Below, one piece after another: positions 19,115 through 26,785 of a stretch of 64,000 bases of DNA. Below the pieces are notes generated by a model. It had not been told where the DNA came from. It saw nothing but the letters and a program-made list of their open reading frames with translations, and did no database searches. Numbering within the stretch: the first letter of the stretch is position 1; every line of letters starts with the position of its first letter. The DNA lies in contig CP076324.1 in NCBI GenBank assembly GCA_018771605.1, forward strand, positions 1,465,700 to 1,529,699. The letters are read 5' to 3'. Both the position numbers and the translations under genes were made by a program. Source of the stretch: Aquificota bacterium (GTDB taxonomy: Bacteria > Aquificota > Aquificia > Aquificales > Aquificaceae).

Positions 19115-20105
19115 ATCCATCCTATTGGAACTTCTAAGCTTTGCACTTTTTATAAATTTAAACATATACACTTTAGTTCCATTCTTAACCTTACATGGCT
19201 TGGCCCTGTTTATCATAACAAGCCTTTTAGCTTCCATTATACCTAAAAGGTTTAAAGACCGCAGAAAAGCTATCTTTGTATTCTTTATAATACTTTACCC
19301 CACTCTTTACTTAGGATACATCTTTCTGTTAGTAGCAGTATTTTATCTGCTTAGGAAGCAAAAAGTAGATGTATATCAGCCACCAAGAATACCTTCCTTA
19401 GAAGAAATCATAACGGAAGATATAAAGTTTTCTGGAAGAAAGATAGGTGAAGCGGCCTTAGCTGTTATTCAAAGTGGTGAAAGTAAAATAAACCCATTAA
19501 GGTTGGAAACTATACTTTCCTACCTTCTCAACCTTGAGTCTTCTCAAATCATACCAGCTTTAAAGAAGGCCTTGGCCTATTCCGAAGACACCATCAGACT
19601 CTATGCCTTTGGTGCCATAAGCAGGATAGAAAAAAACCTTAACCAAACCTTACATGCTTTAAGAGAAAGGCTAAGTCAAGAAAGGCTCCCGCCAGAGGAA
19701 AAGGCCTATCTCTACTATCAAATAGCCCTAATATACTATACCTTTGTACATTATAAATTGGCAGATCCCGAATTTAGAGGATACATGCTAAAAGAAGCCT
19801 TGGAGAACGTTAAAAAATCCTTAGAAATGAAAAGCACGCCAGAGGCAAAACTTTTATTGGCCAAGATACACATAGAGATGAAGCAGTTTGATGAGGCACT
19901 TATCCATCTGGAAAGTTTGATGGAGAGTAAGGAGTTAAATCCTGTGAGCTACCTTATGCAGCTTGCAGAAGTGTATTATGAAAGGGGGGATTATAAAATG
20001 GTAAAAAGGCTAATAAGGGAACATCCAGAAATAGAGCTTTTGCTTGATGTGGAGGCCAACTTTGTAATAAGGTTTTGGAGAGGGAAAAATGGTAATCTTA
20101 GATAA
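19092..20105 (+). CDS. pelE: PelE-like membrane-anchored TPR protein
   Basis: A 337-residue protein with two or three N-terminal transmembrane helices (about residues 8-90) followed by a helical, TPR-rich cytoplasmic domain (for example KAYLYYQIALIYYTFVHYKL and EAKLLLAKIHIEMKQFDEAL). This is the PelE layout; PelE joins PelD, PelF and PelG in the inner-membrane synthase complex. It overlaps pelD by 23 bases and pelF by 17. Sequence similarity in PelE is low across species, so the call leans on architecture and position. Confidence 0.78.
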   Translation: MEPSKLYKSILLELLSFALFINLNIYTLVPFLTLHGLALFIITSLLASIIPKRFKDRRKAIFVFFIILYPTLYLGYIFLLVAVFYLLRKQKVDVYQPPRIPSLEEIITEDIKFSGRKIGEAALAVIQSGESKINPLRLETILSYLLNLESSQIIPALKKALAYSEDTIRLYAFGAISRIEKNLNQTLHALRERLSQERLPPEEKAYLYYQIALIYYTFVHYKLADPEFRGYMLKEALENVKKSLEMKSTPEAKLLLAKIHIEMKQFDEALIHLESLMESKELNPVSYLMQLAEVYYERGDYKMVKRLIREHPEIELLLDVEANFVIRFWRGKNGNLR

Positions 20106-21606
20106 GAACAAACATGTGGATGTTCTTATCATAGCGGAAGGCACCTATCCATACATAAGGGGTGGTGTATCCTCTTGGATACATGACCTTGTAAGCAATC
20201 TTCCCGAACTAAACTTTGGCGTTGCGTTTTTGGGTAGTAGGAGGGAAGATTATGGCGAGATAAAGTATAAGCTTCCGGAGAACCTTGTATATCTCACAAC
20301 GGCCTATCTTTTTCAGGATGTAGAAAAGCCAAAAGCAAAAGAGATAGAGGGCAACAAGGAAGCCTTTGAAAGTATAAGGAAGTTAATATACTGGTTTAAG
20401 CATAAAGGCACAGGGGATATTCCAGCGGATGTTTTAAACGCAGATTTTTATGAAAAGGAAATAACCTATGAGGATTTTTTATATAGCAAAAGGTCGTGGG
20501 AGATAATAACGGAGTTCTACGCAGAGTATGCTATGGGAAGTCCCTTCATTGACTACTTTTGGACCATAAGGAACATGCACTATCCTCTGTGGGTGGTGGC
20601 AAGATTGGTAAAAAAGATAGGAGATAGGTTTGATATAGTCCATAGCCCTTCCACAGGTTATGCAGGTTTTTTAGCTTCACTCCTAAAGGCCTATTACAAA
20701 AAGCCTTTTATCCTAACAGAGCATGGCATATATGTAAAGGAAAGAAAGATAGACATACTTAATGCAGATTGGTTAAAGATTAAAGGCTTCCAGCTTACTA
20801 AAGGTACTGAAGAAATAGAGCATATTCATAAGCTTTGGATAAACTTTTTCTTTGGTCTGGGAAGGTTAATATACCACAGTGCAAACAAGATCATATCCCT
20901 TTTTAACGAGGCAAGGAATATACAGATATCCTTGGGTGCAGACCCTCAAAGGTGTATTGTAATCCCCAACGGTGTGGATGTGAAGGCCCTATCCCCTATA
21001 ATAGAAATGAGAGGTGATAAACCACCTAAGGTGATAGGCCTTATAGGCAGAGTTGTACCCATAAAGGATATAAAGACCTTTATAAAGGCTATGAAGCTTA
21101 CCGTTGAAAAGATGCCCGAAGTTCAAGGATGGATAGTAGGGCCTACGGACGAGGACCCAGAGTATTTTGAGGAGTGTAAAAACTTGGTGGAAGCCTTGGG
21201 CTTAGAAGATAAGATCCTATTCTTAGGTTTTCAAAATATAAAAGATATATTGCCAAAGATAGGGCTTTTAACTCTTACATCAATAAGCGAGGGTATGCCC
21301 TTGGTGATGCTTGAAGGCTTTGCCGCAGGACTTCCCTGCGTGGCTACCGATGTGGGTTCTTGTAGGCAACTCATATATGGAGGTCTAAACGAGGAGGATA
21401 TAGCCATAGGCAAGGCTGGAGAGGTGGTCCCTATTGCCAACCCTGCCGAACTGGCAAGGGCTTATGTAAGGATCCTTGGCGATGAAGACCTATGGAGAGA
21501 ATACCAAAAGAACGCCATAAGAAGGGTAAATACTTTTTATACAAAGGAGCTTTTTCTGGAAAACTACAGAAGGATATACAGTGAGGCAAAGGGATGGCGG
21601 GTATAA
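20089..21606 (+). CDS. pelF: PelF glycosyltransferase
   Basis: A 505-residue GT4-type cytoplasmic glycosyltransferase that polymerises the Pel chain from UDP-N-acetylhexosamine. The N-terminus has the PelF hallmark AEGTYPYIRGGVSSWIHDL; the C-terminal GT-B domain shows VIGLIGRVVPIKDIKTFI and the EX7E-type motif SEGMPLVMLEG followed by GLPCVATDVG. The start overlaps pelE. PelF is the best-conserved protein of the locus and fixes the identity of the whole operon. Confidence 0.93.
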   Translation: MVILDKNKHVDVLIIAEGTYPYIRGGVSSWIHDLVSNLPELNFGVAFLGSRREDYGEIKYKLPENLVYLTTAYLFQDVEKPKAKEIEGNKEAFESIRKLIYWFKHKGTGDIPADVLNADFYEKEITYEDFLYSKRSWEIITEFYAEYAMGSPFIDYFWTIRNMHYPLWVVARLVKKIGDRFDIVHSPSTGYAGFLASLLKAYYKKPFILTEHGIYVKERKIDILNADWLKIKGFQLTKGTEEIEHIHKLWINFFFGLGRLIYHSANKIISLFNEARNIQISLGADPQRCIVIPNGVDVKALSPIIEMRGDKPPKVIGLIGRVVPIKDIKTFIKAMKLTVEKMPEVQGWIVGPTDEDPEYFEECKNLVEALGLEDKILFLGFQNIKDILPKIGLLTLTSISEGMPLVMLEGFAAGLPCVATDVGSCRQLIYGGLNEEDIAIGKAGEVVPIANPAELARAYVRILGDEDLWREYQKNAIRRVNTFYTKELFLENYRRIYSEAKGWRV

Positions 21607-22967
21607 GCTTTGAGCTAAGAAGGGTTTTGAGAAAAGGCACCATAACCGCCATAGTGGAAGCTTTTGGCTATTCTTTGGCCCTAAGCTCGGGCCCATATAT
21701 AATAACCATACTGTCCCTTATAGTGTCCTCTCTGCTATATTATAGATATTCTGGCAATGCCTTATCCATAACAAGGTTTCAAGTTTCCGTAACTTACCTA
21801 ATAGCTCTAAGCCTTATATATTCTGGTTTTGGTCAGCTTGTATTTACAAGGTATGTGGCAGACCGAATATTTGAAAGGGAATACTACAGGCTTATGCCGA
21901 ACCTTCTGGGCTTATTGACTATTTTTATGGCTTCAGCCTTTCTTATAAGCCTTCCTTTAAGCATTTACTTCTTTGCCAGAGAGGCTGGTTATTCTTATGC
22001 CTTGATATTTTCTTTAACCTTTACCGTCTTGGTAGGCCTATGGCTTGTGAATATAGTGCTTGTAGGTCTAAAGAGGTATAAGTTTATCCTCCTTTCCTTT
22101 GCACTTGCCTACTTGACCTTCTTCCTTATAGGCTATGTCCTCTCCAGCTTTGGTTTAAATGGCCTCATGGTGGCCTTTTTCCTCTCTCAATCCTTGTTAT
22201 TTTTAATGCTTTTGGCCTATTTTATCTACAACAATCTTTCAGACAGAATAATAGAGTTTGATTTTTTGAATAAAGAAAGGGTCTTTGTATCCCTCATATT
22301 TGTAGGCTTCTTTTATAACTTAGCCATTTGGATAGATAAGTTCGTCTTTTGGTTCAACACAGCCACCTCCACACCGGTTTTAGGACCGCTCAGATATTCA
22401 ATAGTCTATGACATACCCATGTTTTTGGCTTATTTGGCCATTGCTCCCGGCATGTCTGCCCTGTTTATAAAAATAGAAGTGGAATTCTCCTATTGGTATC
22501 AAAGATACTACGATGCTATAATAAACGGTCTATCTTTAAGGAAGATATATAACTACGGCGATGAGCTTATAGAGTCTGGGAGGTCTGCCCTTTTTGAAAT
22601 AGCAAGGGTGCAAGGCATATTTAACATAGTTCTCATACTTTTTGAAAAGCCTATTTTTACTCTTTTCAACATACCCTTCATCTACATACCACTTTTCCAT
22701 GTGCTTTTGTTTGGAACCTTCTTCCAGCTCCTGCTCATATCGGTAATATCCATGCTTTTTTACTTTGACAGAAGGAAAGAAACCCTAATAACCGTCTTTG
22801 TATTCTTTGTGCTAAACTTTTTGCTTAGTTATGCCTCTATAAAACTTGGTCCATACTTTTATGGTTATGGCTTTGTTATATCAGCTTTTATAAGCTTCCT
22901 TGTGGCTTTAATCCTTCTTAGGAGGTTCTTACATGGTATTCATTATTACACTTTTATGTTTGTTTAG
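21594..22967 (+). CDS. pelG: PelG polysaccharide-export (MATE/Wzx-like) membrane protein
   Basis: A 457-residue protein with about twelve transmembrane helices, starting MAGISFELRRVLRKGTITA, the typical PelG opening, and containing SSGPYIITIL and VFTRYVADRIFE. PelG carries the growing polymer across the inner membrane with PelDEF. It overlaps pelF by 13 bases and pelA by 35 bases. Confidence 0.92.
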   Translation: MAGISFELRRVLRKGTITAIVEAFGYSLALSSGPYIITILSLIVSSLLYYRYSGNALSITRFQVSVTYLIALSLIYSGFGQLVFTRYVADRIFEREYYRLMPNLLGLLTIFMASAFLISLPLSIYFFAREAGYSYALIFSLTFTVLVGLWLVNIVLVGLKRYKFILLSFALAYLTFFLIGYVLSSFGLNGLMVAFFLSQSLLFLMLLAYFIYNNLSDRIIEFDFLNKERVFVSLIFVGFFYNLAIWIDKFVFWFNTATSTPVLGPLRYSIVYDIPMFLAYLAIAPGMSALFIKIEVEFSYWYQRYYDAIINGLSLRKIYNYGDELIESGRSALFEIARVQGIFNIVLILFEKPIFTLFNIPFIYIPLFHVLLFGTFFQLLLISVISMLFYFDRRKETLITVFVFFVLNFLLSYASIKLGPYFYGYGFVISAFISFLVALILLRRFLHGIHYYTFMFV

Positions 22968-25674
22968 TCTGTTGTATGCAAAGGATCTTTCCGTAGGCTT
23001 TATATACAGAGATGGTGTGCCAGAGGAAGCCCTTTACCTCTTTGATTGGCTTGTGGTAGACCCAGACAGCAAGCTTCCTCAAAAGCTAAGGGAAGAAAAG
23101 TTTTACATAAGAAACAAAAAGGCAAAGCTTATAGCCTATGTAAGCGTAGGCGAGCTTGAGCCTACGAAGGAATATTACAAGGAGGCAAAGAGGGAGTGGA
23201 TGCTCGGTGATAATCCAGCTTGGAAGAGTAAGATAGCAGATGTCCGAAGAGAGGATTACGTAAATTTCCTCTTTGAAAAAGTTTTTAACCGGCTAAAAGA
23301 ATATGATGGCTTTTTCTTAGACACATTGGACAGTTATCAAAAGGTCCTAAAAAGTGAAAAGGATAGAAGGGATTATGAGATGGCTTTGGTTGACCTTATA
23401 AAAAGGCTAAGGAAGACTTATCCCAATAAGCTTATTCTTATAAACAGAGGCTTTGAGATTGTAGAGTATGTAAAAGATGACATAGATGCCCTTGTTGCAG
23501 AATCTCTCTTTTATGGCCTTGACTTGGAAAGGGGTCTAAGGTATAGAAAGATGAAAGAAGAAGAAACAAGGTGGCTTTTGGATAGGCTAAACTATGTGAA
23601 ATCCCTTGGATTAAAGGTAATAGTAATAGATTATGTGGACCCAAAAAACAGAAAGCTTCAAAAAGAGGTGGCAAAAAGGATATATGAGCTTGGCTTCATA
23701 CCATATGTATCCGACAGATTTTTGTACACCATTGGCACAAGCATATACCAGCTTAAGCCCAGAAAGGTGCTCCTCATACACGATGGCAAGCTTGACCCAG
23801 CATACAGCGATGTGCATAGGCTGGTACAACCATGGATAGAATACTATGGCTATGTGCCAGTCTTGAGAGGCATAGATCAAGCAATGTCCGACCAGTCCTT
23901 TCAAGGTCCTATGGCGGACCAATACGTAGCTATCATATTGAGTGTAGGTGAATATAAGGATGCTAACAAGCTATACAGGTGGCTTTTGGAGAAAAAGGAT
24001 GAAGGTCTTAAAGTTTTTTTCATAGGTAGTATACCTTTTGCGGACAGGGATGATTACCTTTCCTCTTTTGGCATAAAAAAAGTGGGAAGTCTTGGGCCTC
24101 TTGACGACTACAAAATAGAAGAAAGCTCCTTTCCCTTTTTTGAAGCAGAACCCACGTTGGGAGAGATGCCAATGCTTTGGGTTGAAAGGCCACTGTATTA
24201 CATAAAGGCACGGGCAAAGGGAAAGGTCTTTTACCCCCTTGCCATAACAGACTGGGGAGGCTACGCCTTAGAAGGAAGCTTTTATAAGTATATGAGGGAG
24301 GACCTCTTTGTAGTAAACCCCCTTGACCTTATAAAGGCCCTTTTGAGGCCCAATTTTCCCATTCCAGATATAACCACAGAGAACGGAAGGAGGATCCTCA
24401 CAGCCCATATAGATGGAGATGCAGGCTTTGGAGTGGCAGACTTTGACCCAAACAGGAATGTTATAGAAGTTATAAGGGATGAAATTATAAAAAGGTATCC
24501 CATACCCCACACTGTATCCATAATAGAGGGAGAGATAGCTCCCTACGGCCTTTATCCAGAAAAATCTCCAAAGTTGGAAGAGATTGCAAGGTCTATTTTT
24601 TCCCTTGACAATGTGGAGATGGCAAGCCACACCTTCTCCCATCCTTTTAGATGGCAAAAGCTTGAAAATAATGAAGGCTTACCAGAATACGCAGAGGCCC
24701 ATTACAACTTAAACATACCCGGCTACACTTTTAGCTTAGAAAGGGAAATCTTTGGCTCCATAGAGTATATAAACAAGAGGCTTTCTCCAAGCCCCCAAAA
24801 GAGGGTAAAGGTCTTTCTTTGGAGCGGGGATTGTATGCCTTCTTCTAACGCCCTTAGGCTTGCCTACCGTGCAGGTGTTTACAACATGAACGGAGGATAC
24901 ACCTGGATAAACAAAAGAGAACCCTTCTACAGCTACATAAGCCCCATGGGTTTGGACAGGGATGGATATTTTCAAGTCTATGCTCCTGTGCAAAATGAAA
25001 ACCTTTATACAAACCTTTGGAGTGATTACTACGGCTATGTTAGAGTAATAGAAACATTCCAACTCACAGAAAAACCGAGAAGGCTAAAGCCCATAGCCAT
25101 ATACTATCACATGTACTCTGGACAAAAGATAGCATCTTTAAAGGCATTAAGAGAGGTTTATGAATACGCTCTTTCTCAACCAGTCAATCCCATGTTTGCA
25201 TCAGAATACGCGCAGAGGGTTTTGGAGTTTAGAAATATGGCCATTGCGGAGGATGTAAGGGATAGTAGCATAGTAGTTAGGTCCGAGGGCAACCTTAAGA
25301 CCCTTAGAGTAGATGAAAATAGGATATATCCCCATGTTTTTGAAAGCAAAGGTGTAGTAGGTTTTAATTACATAAACCAAAGCCTTTATATTAGTTTAGA
25401 CAATTCGGGAGATTATAAGATTTTGCTTGGAGATAAGGAACCAAGCTTTTACCTTGTAAGCTCCAACGGTCAGATAGTAGAAAGCTCAAAGAAGACGAAT
25501 GGGATGAGTATAAAGATAAAGGCACATGTACCTCTTGAATACGAAATATATGCATCGGAAGGTTGTAGCATCCATATGAGTCCAAAACCAGACATCATGG
25601 AAAGAAGGGGGTCCATATTGAGGGTAAGGTATAACGAGGAAAGGCTTGGTGAAGTGGAGGCCAGTTGTAAGTAG
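22933..25674 (+). CDS. pelA: PelA-like periplasmic glycoside hydrolase / polysaccharide deacetylase
   Basis: A 913-residue multidomain protein with a signal peptide (MVFIITLLCLFSLLYA). The N-terminal hydrolase domain of the PelA type has LIAYVSVGELEP, GFFLDTLDSY and a candidate catalytic Glu190 in VAESLFYG. A middle domain follows, then the deacetylase domain with the metal-binding HIDGD (Asp494, Asp496) and SHTFSHPF (His566, His570). In Pseudomonas the enzyme deacetylates Pel and trims it in the periplasm; both activities look intact. The C-terminus is a beta-rich domain. It overlaps pelG by 35 bases and the next gene by 29. Confidence 0.9.
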   Translation: MVFIITLLCLFSLLYAKDLSVGFIYRDGVPEEALYLFDWLVVDPDSKLPQKLREEKFYIRNKKAKLIAYVSVGELEPTKEYYKEAKREWMLGDNPAWKSKIADVRREDYVNFLFEKVFNRLKEYDGFFLDTLDSYQKVLKSEKDRRDYEMALVDLIKRLRKTYPNKLILINRGFEIVEYVKDDIDALVAESLFYGLDLERGLRYRKMKEEETRWLLDRLNYVKSLGLKVIVIDYVDPKNRKLQKEVAKRIYELGFIPYVSDRFLYTIGTSIYQLKPRKVLLIHDGKLDPAYSDVHRLVQPWIEYYGYVPVLRGIDQAMSDQSFQGPMADQYVAIILSVGEYKDANKLYRWLLEKKDEGLKVFFIGSIPFADRDDYLSSFGIKKVGSLGPLDDYKIEESSFPFFEAEPTLGEMPMLWVERPLYYIKARAKGKVFYPLAITDWGGYALEGSFYKYMREDLFVVNPLDLIKALLRPNFPIPDITTENGRRILTAHIDGDAGFGVADFDPNRNVIEVIRDEIIKRYPIPHTVSIIEGEIAPYGLYPEKSPKLEEIARSIFSLDNVEMASHTFSHPFRWQKLENNEGLPEYAEAHYNLNIPGYTFSLEREIFGSIEYINKRLSPSPQKRVKVFLWSGDCMPSSNALRLAYRAGVYNMNGGYTWINKREPFYSYISPMGLDRDGYFQVYAPVQNENLYTNLWSDYYGYVRVIETFQLTEKPRRLKPIAIYYHMYSGQKIASLKALREVYEYALSQPVNPMFASEYAQRVLEFRNMAIAEDVRDSSIVVRSEGNLKTLRVDENRIYPHVFESKGVVGFNYINQSLYISLDNSGDYKILLGDKEPSFYLVSSNGQIVESSKKTNGMSIKIKAHVPLEYEIYASEGCSIHMSPKPDIMERRGSILRVRYNEERLGEVEASCK

Positions 25675-26785
25675 TCAATTTTTAAAACTTTGGGAGCTTG
25701 TAGCACTATCTGTCTTCTTTTTGGTTATGCTTTTTGTTATCTTTCCAAAGGGAAGGCTGGAAAGATATGTGGCAGATGAAAAAGATAAAAACCCACAGCT
25801 TGCCCTAATTTATTTAAGGGAGCTTGATAGAATAAGGCCATCACCAGAGTTTAAGCTTATGATAGCAAAAACGAGCTTGCAGTTGGGCCACTATGAAGAT
25901 GCAGAAAGGTATATAAAAGAAATAGATTACACGGCTTTAAAGGAAGAAGACCTTATAGACCTTTATTTCATTCTAAAGCGCTTATACTTTGATACAAAAA
26001 ATAAAGATTATTACGCATACGCACAAAAGGTTCTCAAAGCCCTACAAACCTCTTCCAGCCTTAAAACCTTAGAATTGGTCTACAGAGAAGCTATAGATAT
26101 GGCAATGCCCTCCCTTGCTCTTTCCTCATCCCTTAGGATAAGCAGCCTCAAGAAGAATAAAGATATACTTTGGTTGGAAAGAACATACAAGCACGCCCTT
26201 GAGTTAAAAAACTACACGCTTGCCAAGAGATATTTGGAATATCTCATAGAAGAAGACAAGGCAAGAAGAGCCTACTGGCTAAGGGAGTATTATAACTTGG
26301 CTATGGCTATGGAGGACACTAAATTGGCTCTTGAAGTTCTTATAAACCTATATACTATAGAACCCGCAGAAAGGGAGAGGATAAAACAAAGCATAGCTTG
26401 GCTACTTTTGAAAAGCTCACAAAACCCAGAGCTTTTGTTAAAAGAGTATATGATGAAGCATCCATACCAAGAGATGTATTACATGGACATATTGGCTACA
26501 CTATATAGGGCAAAGAAGGCATATAAAAAGGCCTTTGAAGTGTATAGCGTACTGTATGAGAAGGTAAAGGACCCAAGAGAAAAGGCTCTTATTTACAAGA
26601 ACATAATAGGCCTTCTTTTGGAAGCAAAAGATTACAACACTCTTAAGGATTTTATAGAAAGGAACTATGTTAACCACCTTGACAACTTGGAGCTTTTAAA
26701 GCTTACATTGAGGGCCTCTTTGGCCACAGGAGACCCAAGCTTTGCATACAAAATAGCAAAGGACATAGCGGGGAGGATAAAATGA
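25646..26785 (+). CDS. membrane-anchored TPR protein, likely the N-terminal part of a split PelB
   Basis: A 379-residue protein with one N-terminal transmembrane helix (LVALSVFFLVMLFVIF, about residues 16-34) and then continuous TPR-like helical pairs (FKLMIAKTSLQLGHYEDAERYI, ELKNYTLAKRYLEYLI and others). P. aeruginosa PelB is one chain of about 1190 residues with an N-terminal membrane helix, many TPRs and a C-terminal barrel. Here the membrane anchor and first TPRs are this gene, and the rest is the next one (overlap ATGA). It would lie in the periplasm and bind PelA. Alternative: an unrelated TPR scaffold specific to this lineage. Confidence 0.7.
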   Translation: MVKWRPVVSSQFLKLWELVALSVFFLVMLFVIFPKGRLERYVADEKDKNPQLALIYLRELDRIRPSPEFKLMIAKTSLQLGHYEDAERYIKEIDYTALKEEDLIDLYFILKRLYFDTKNKDYYAYAQKVLKALQTSSSLKTLELVYREAIDMAMPSLALSSSLRISSLKKNKDILWLERTYKHALELKNYTLAKRYLEYLIEEDKARRAYWLREYYNLAMAMEDTKLALEVLINLYTIEPAERERIKQSIAWLLLKSSQNPELLLKEYMMKHPYQEMYYMDILATLYRAKKAYKKAFEVYSVLYEKVKDPREKALIYKNIIGLLLEAKDYNTLKDFIERNYVNHLDNLELLKLTLRASLATGDPSFAYKIAKDIAGRIK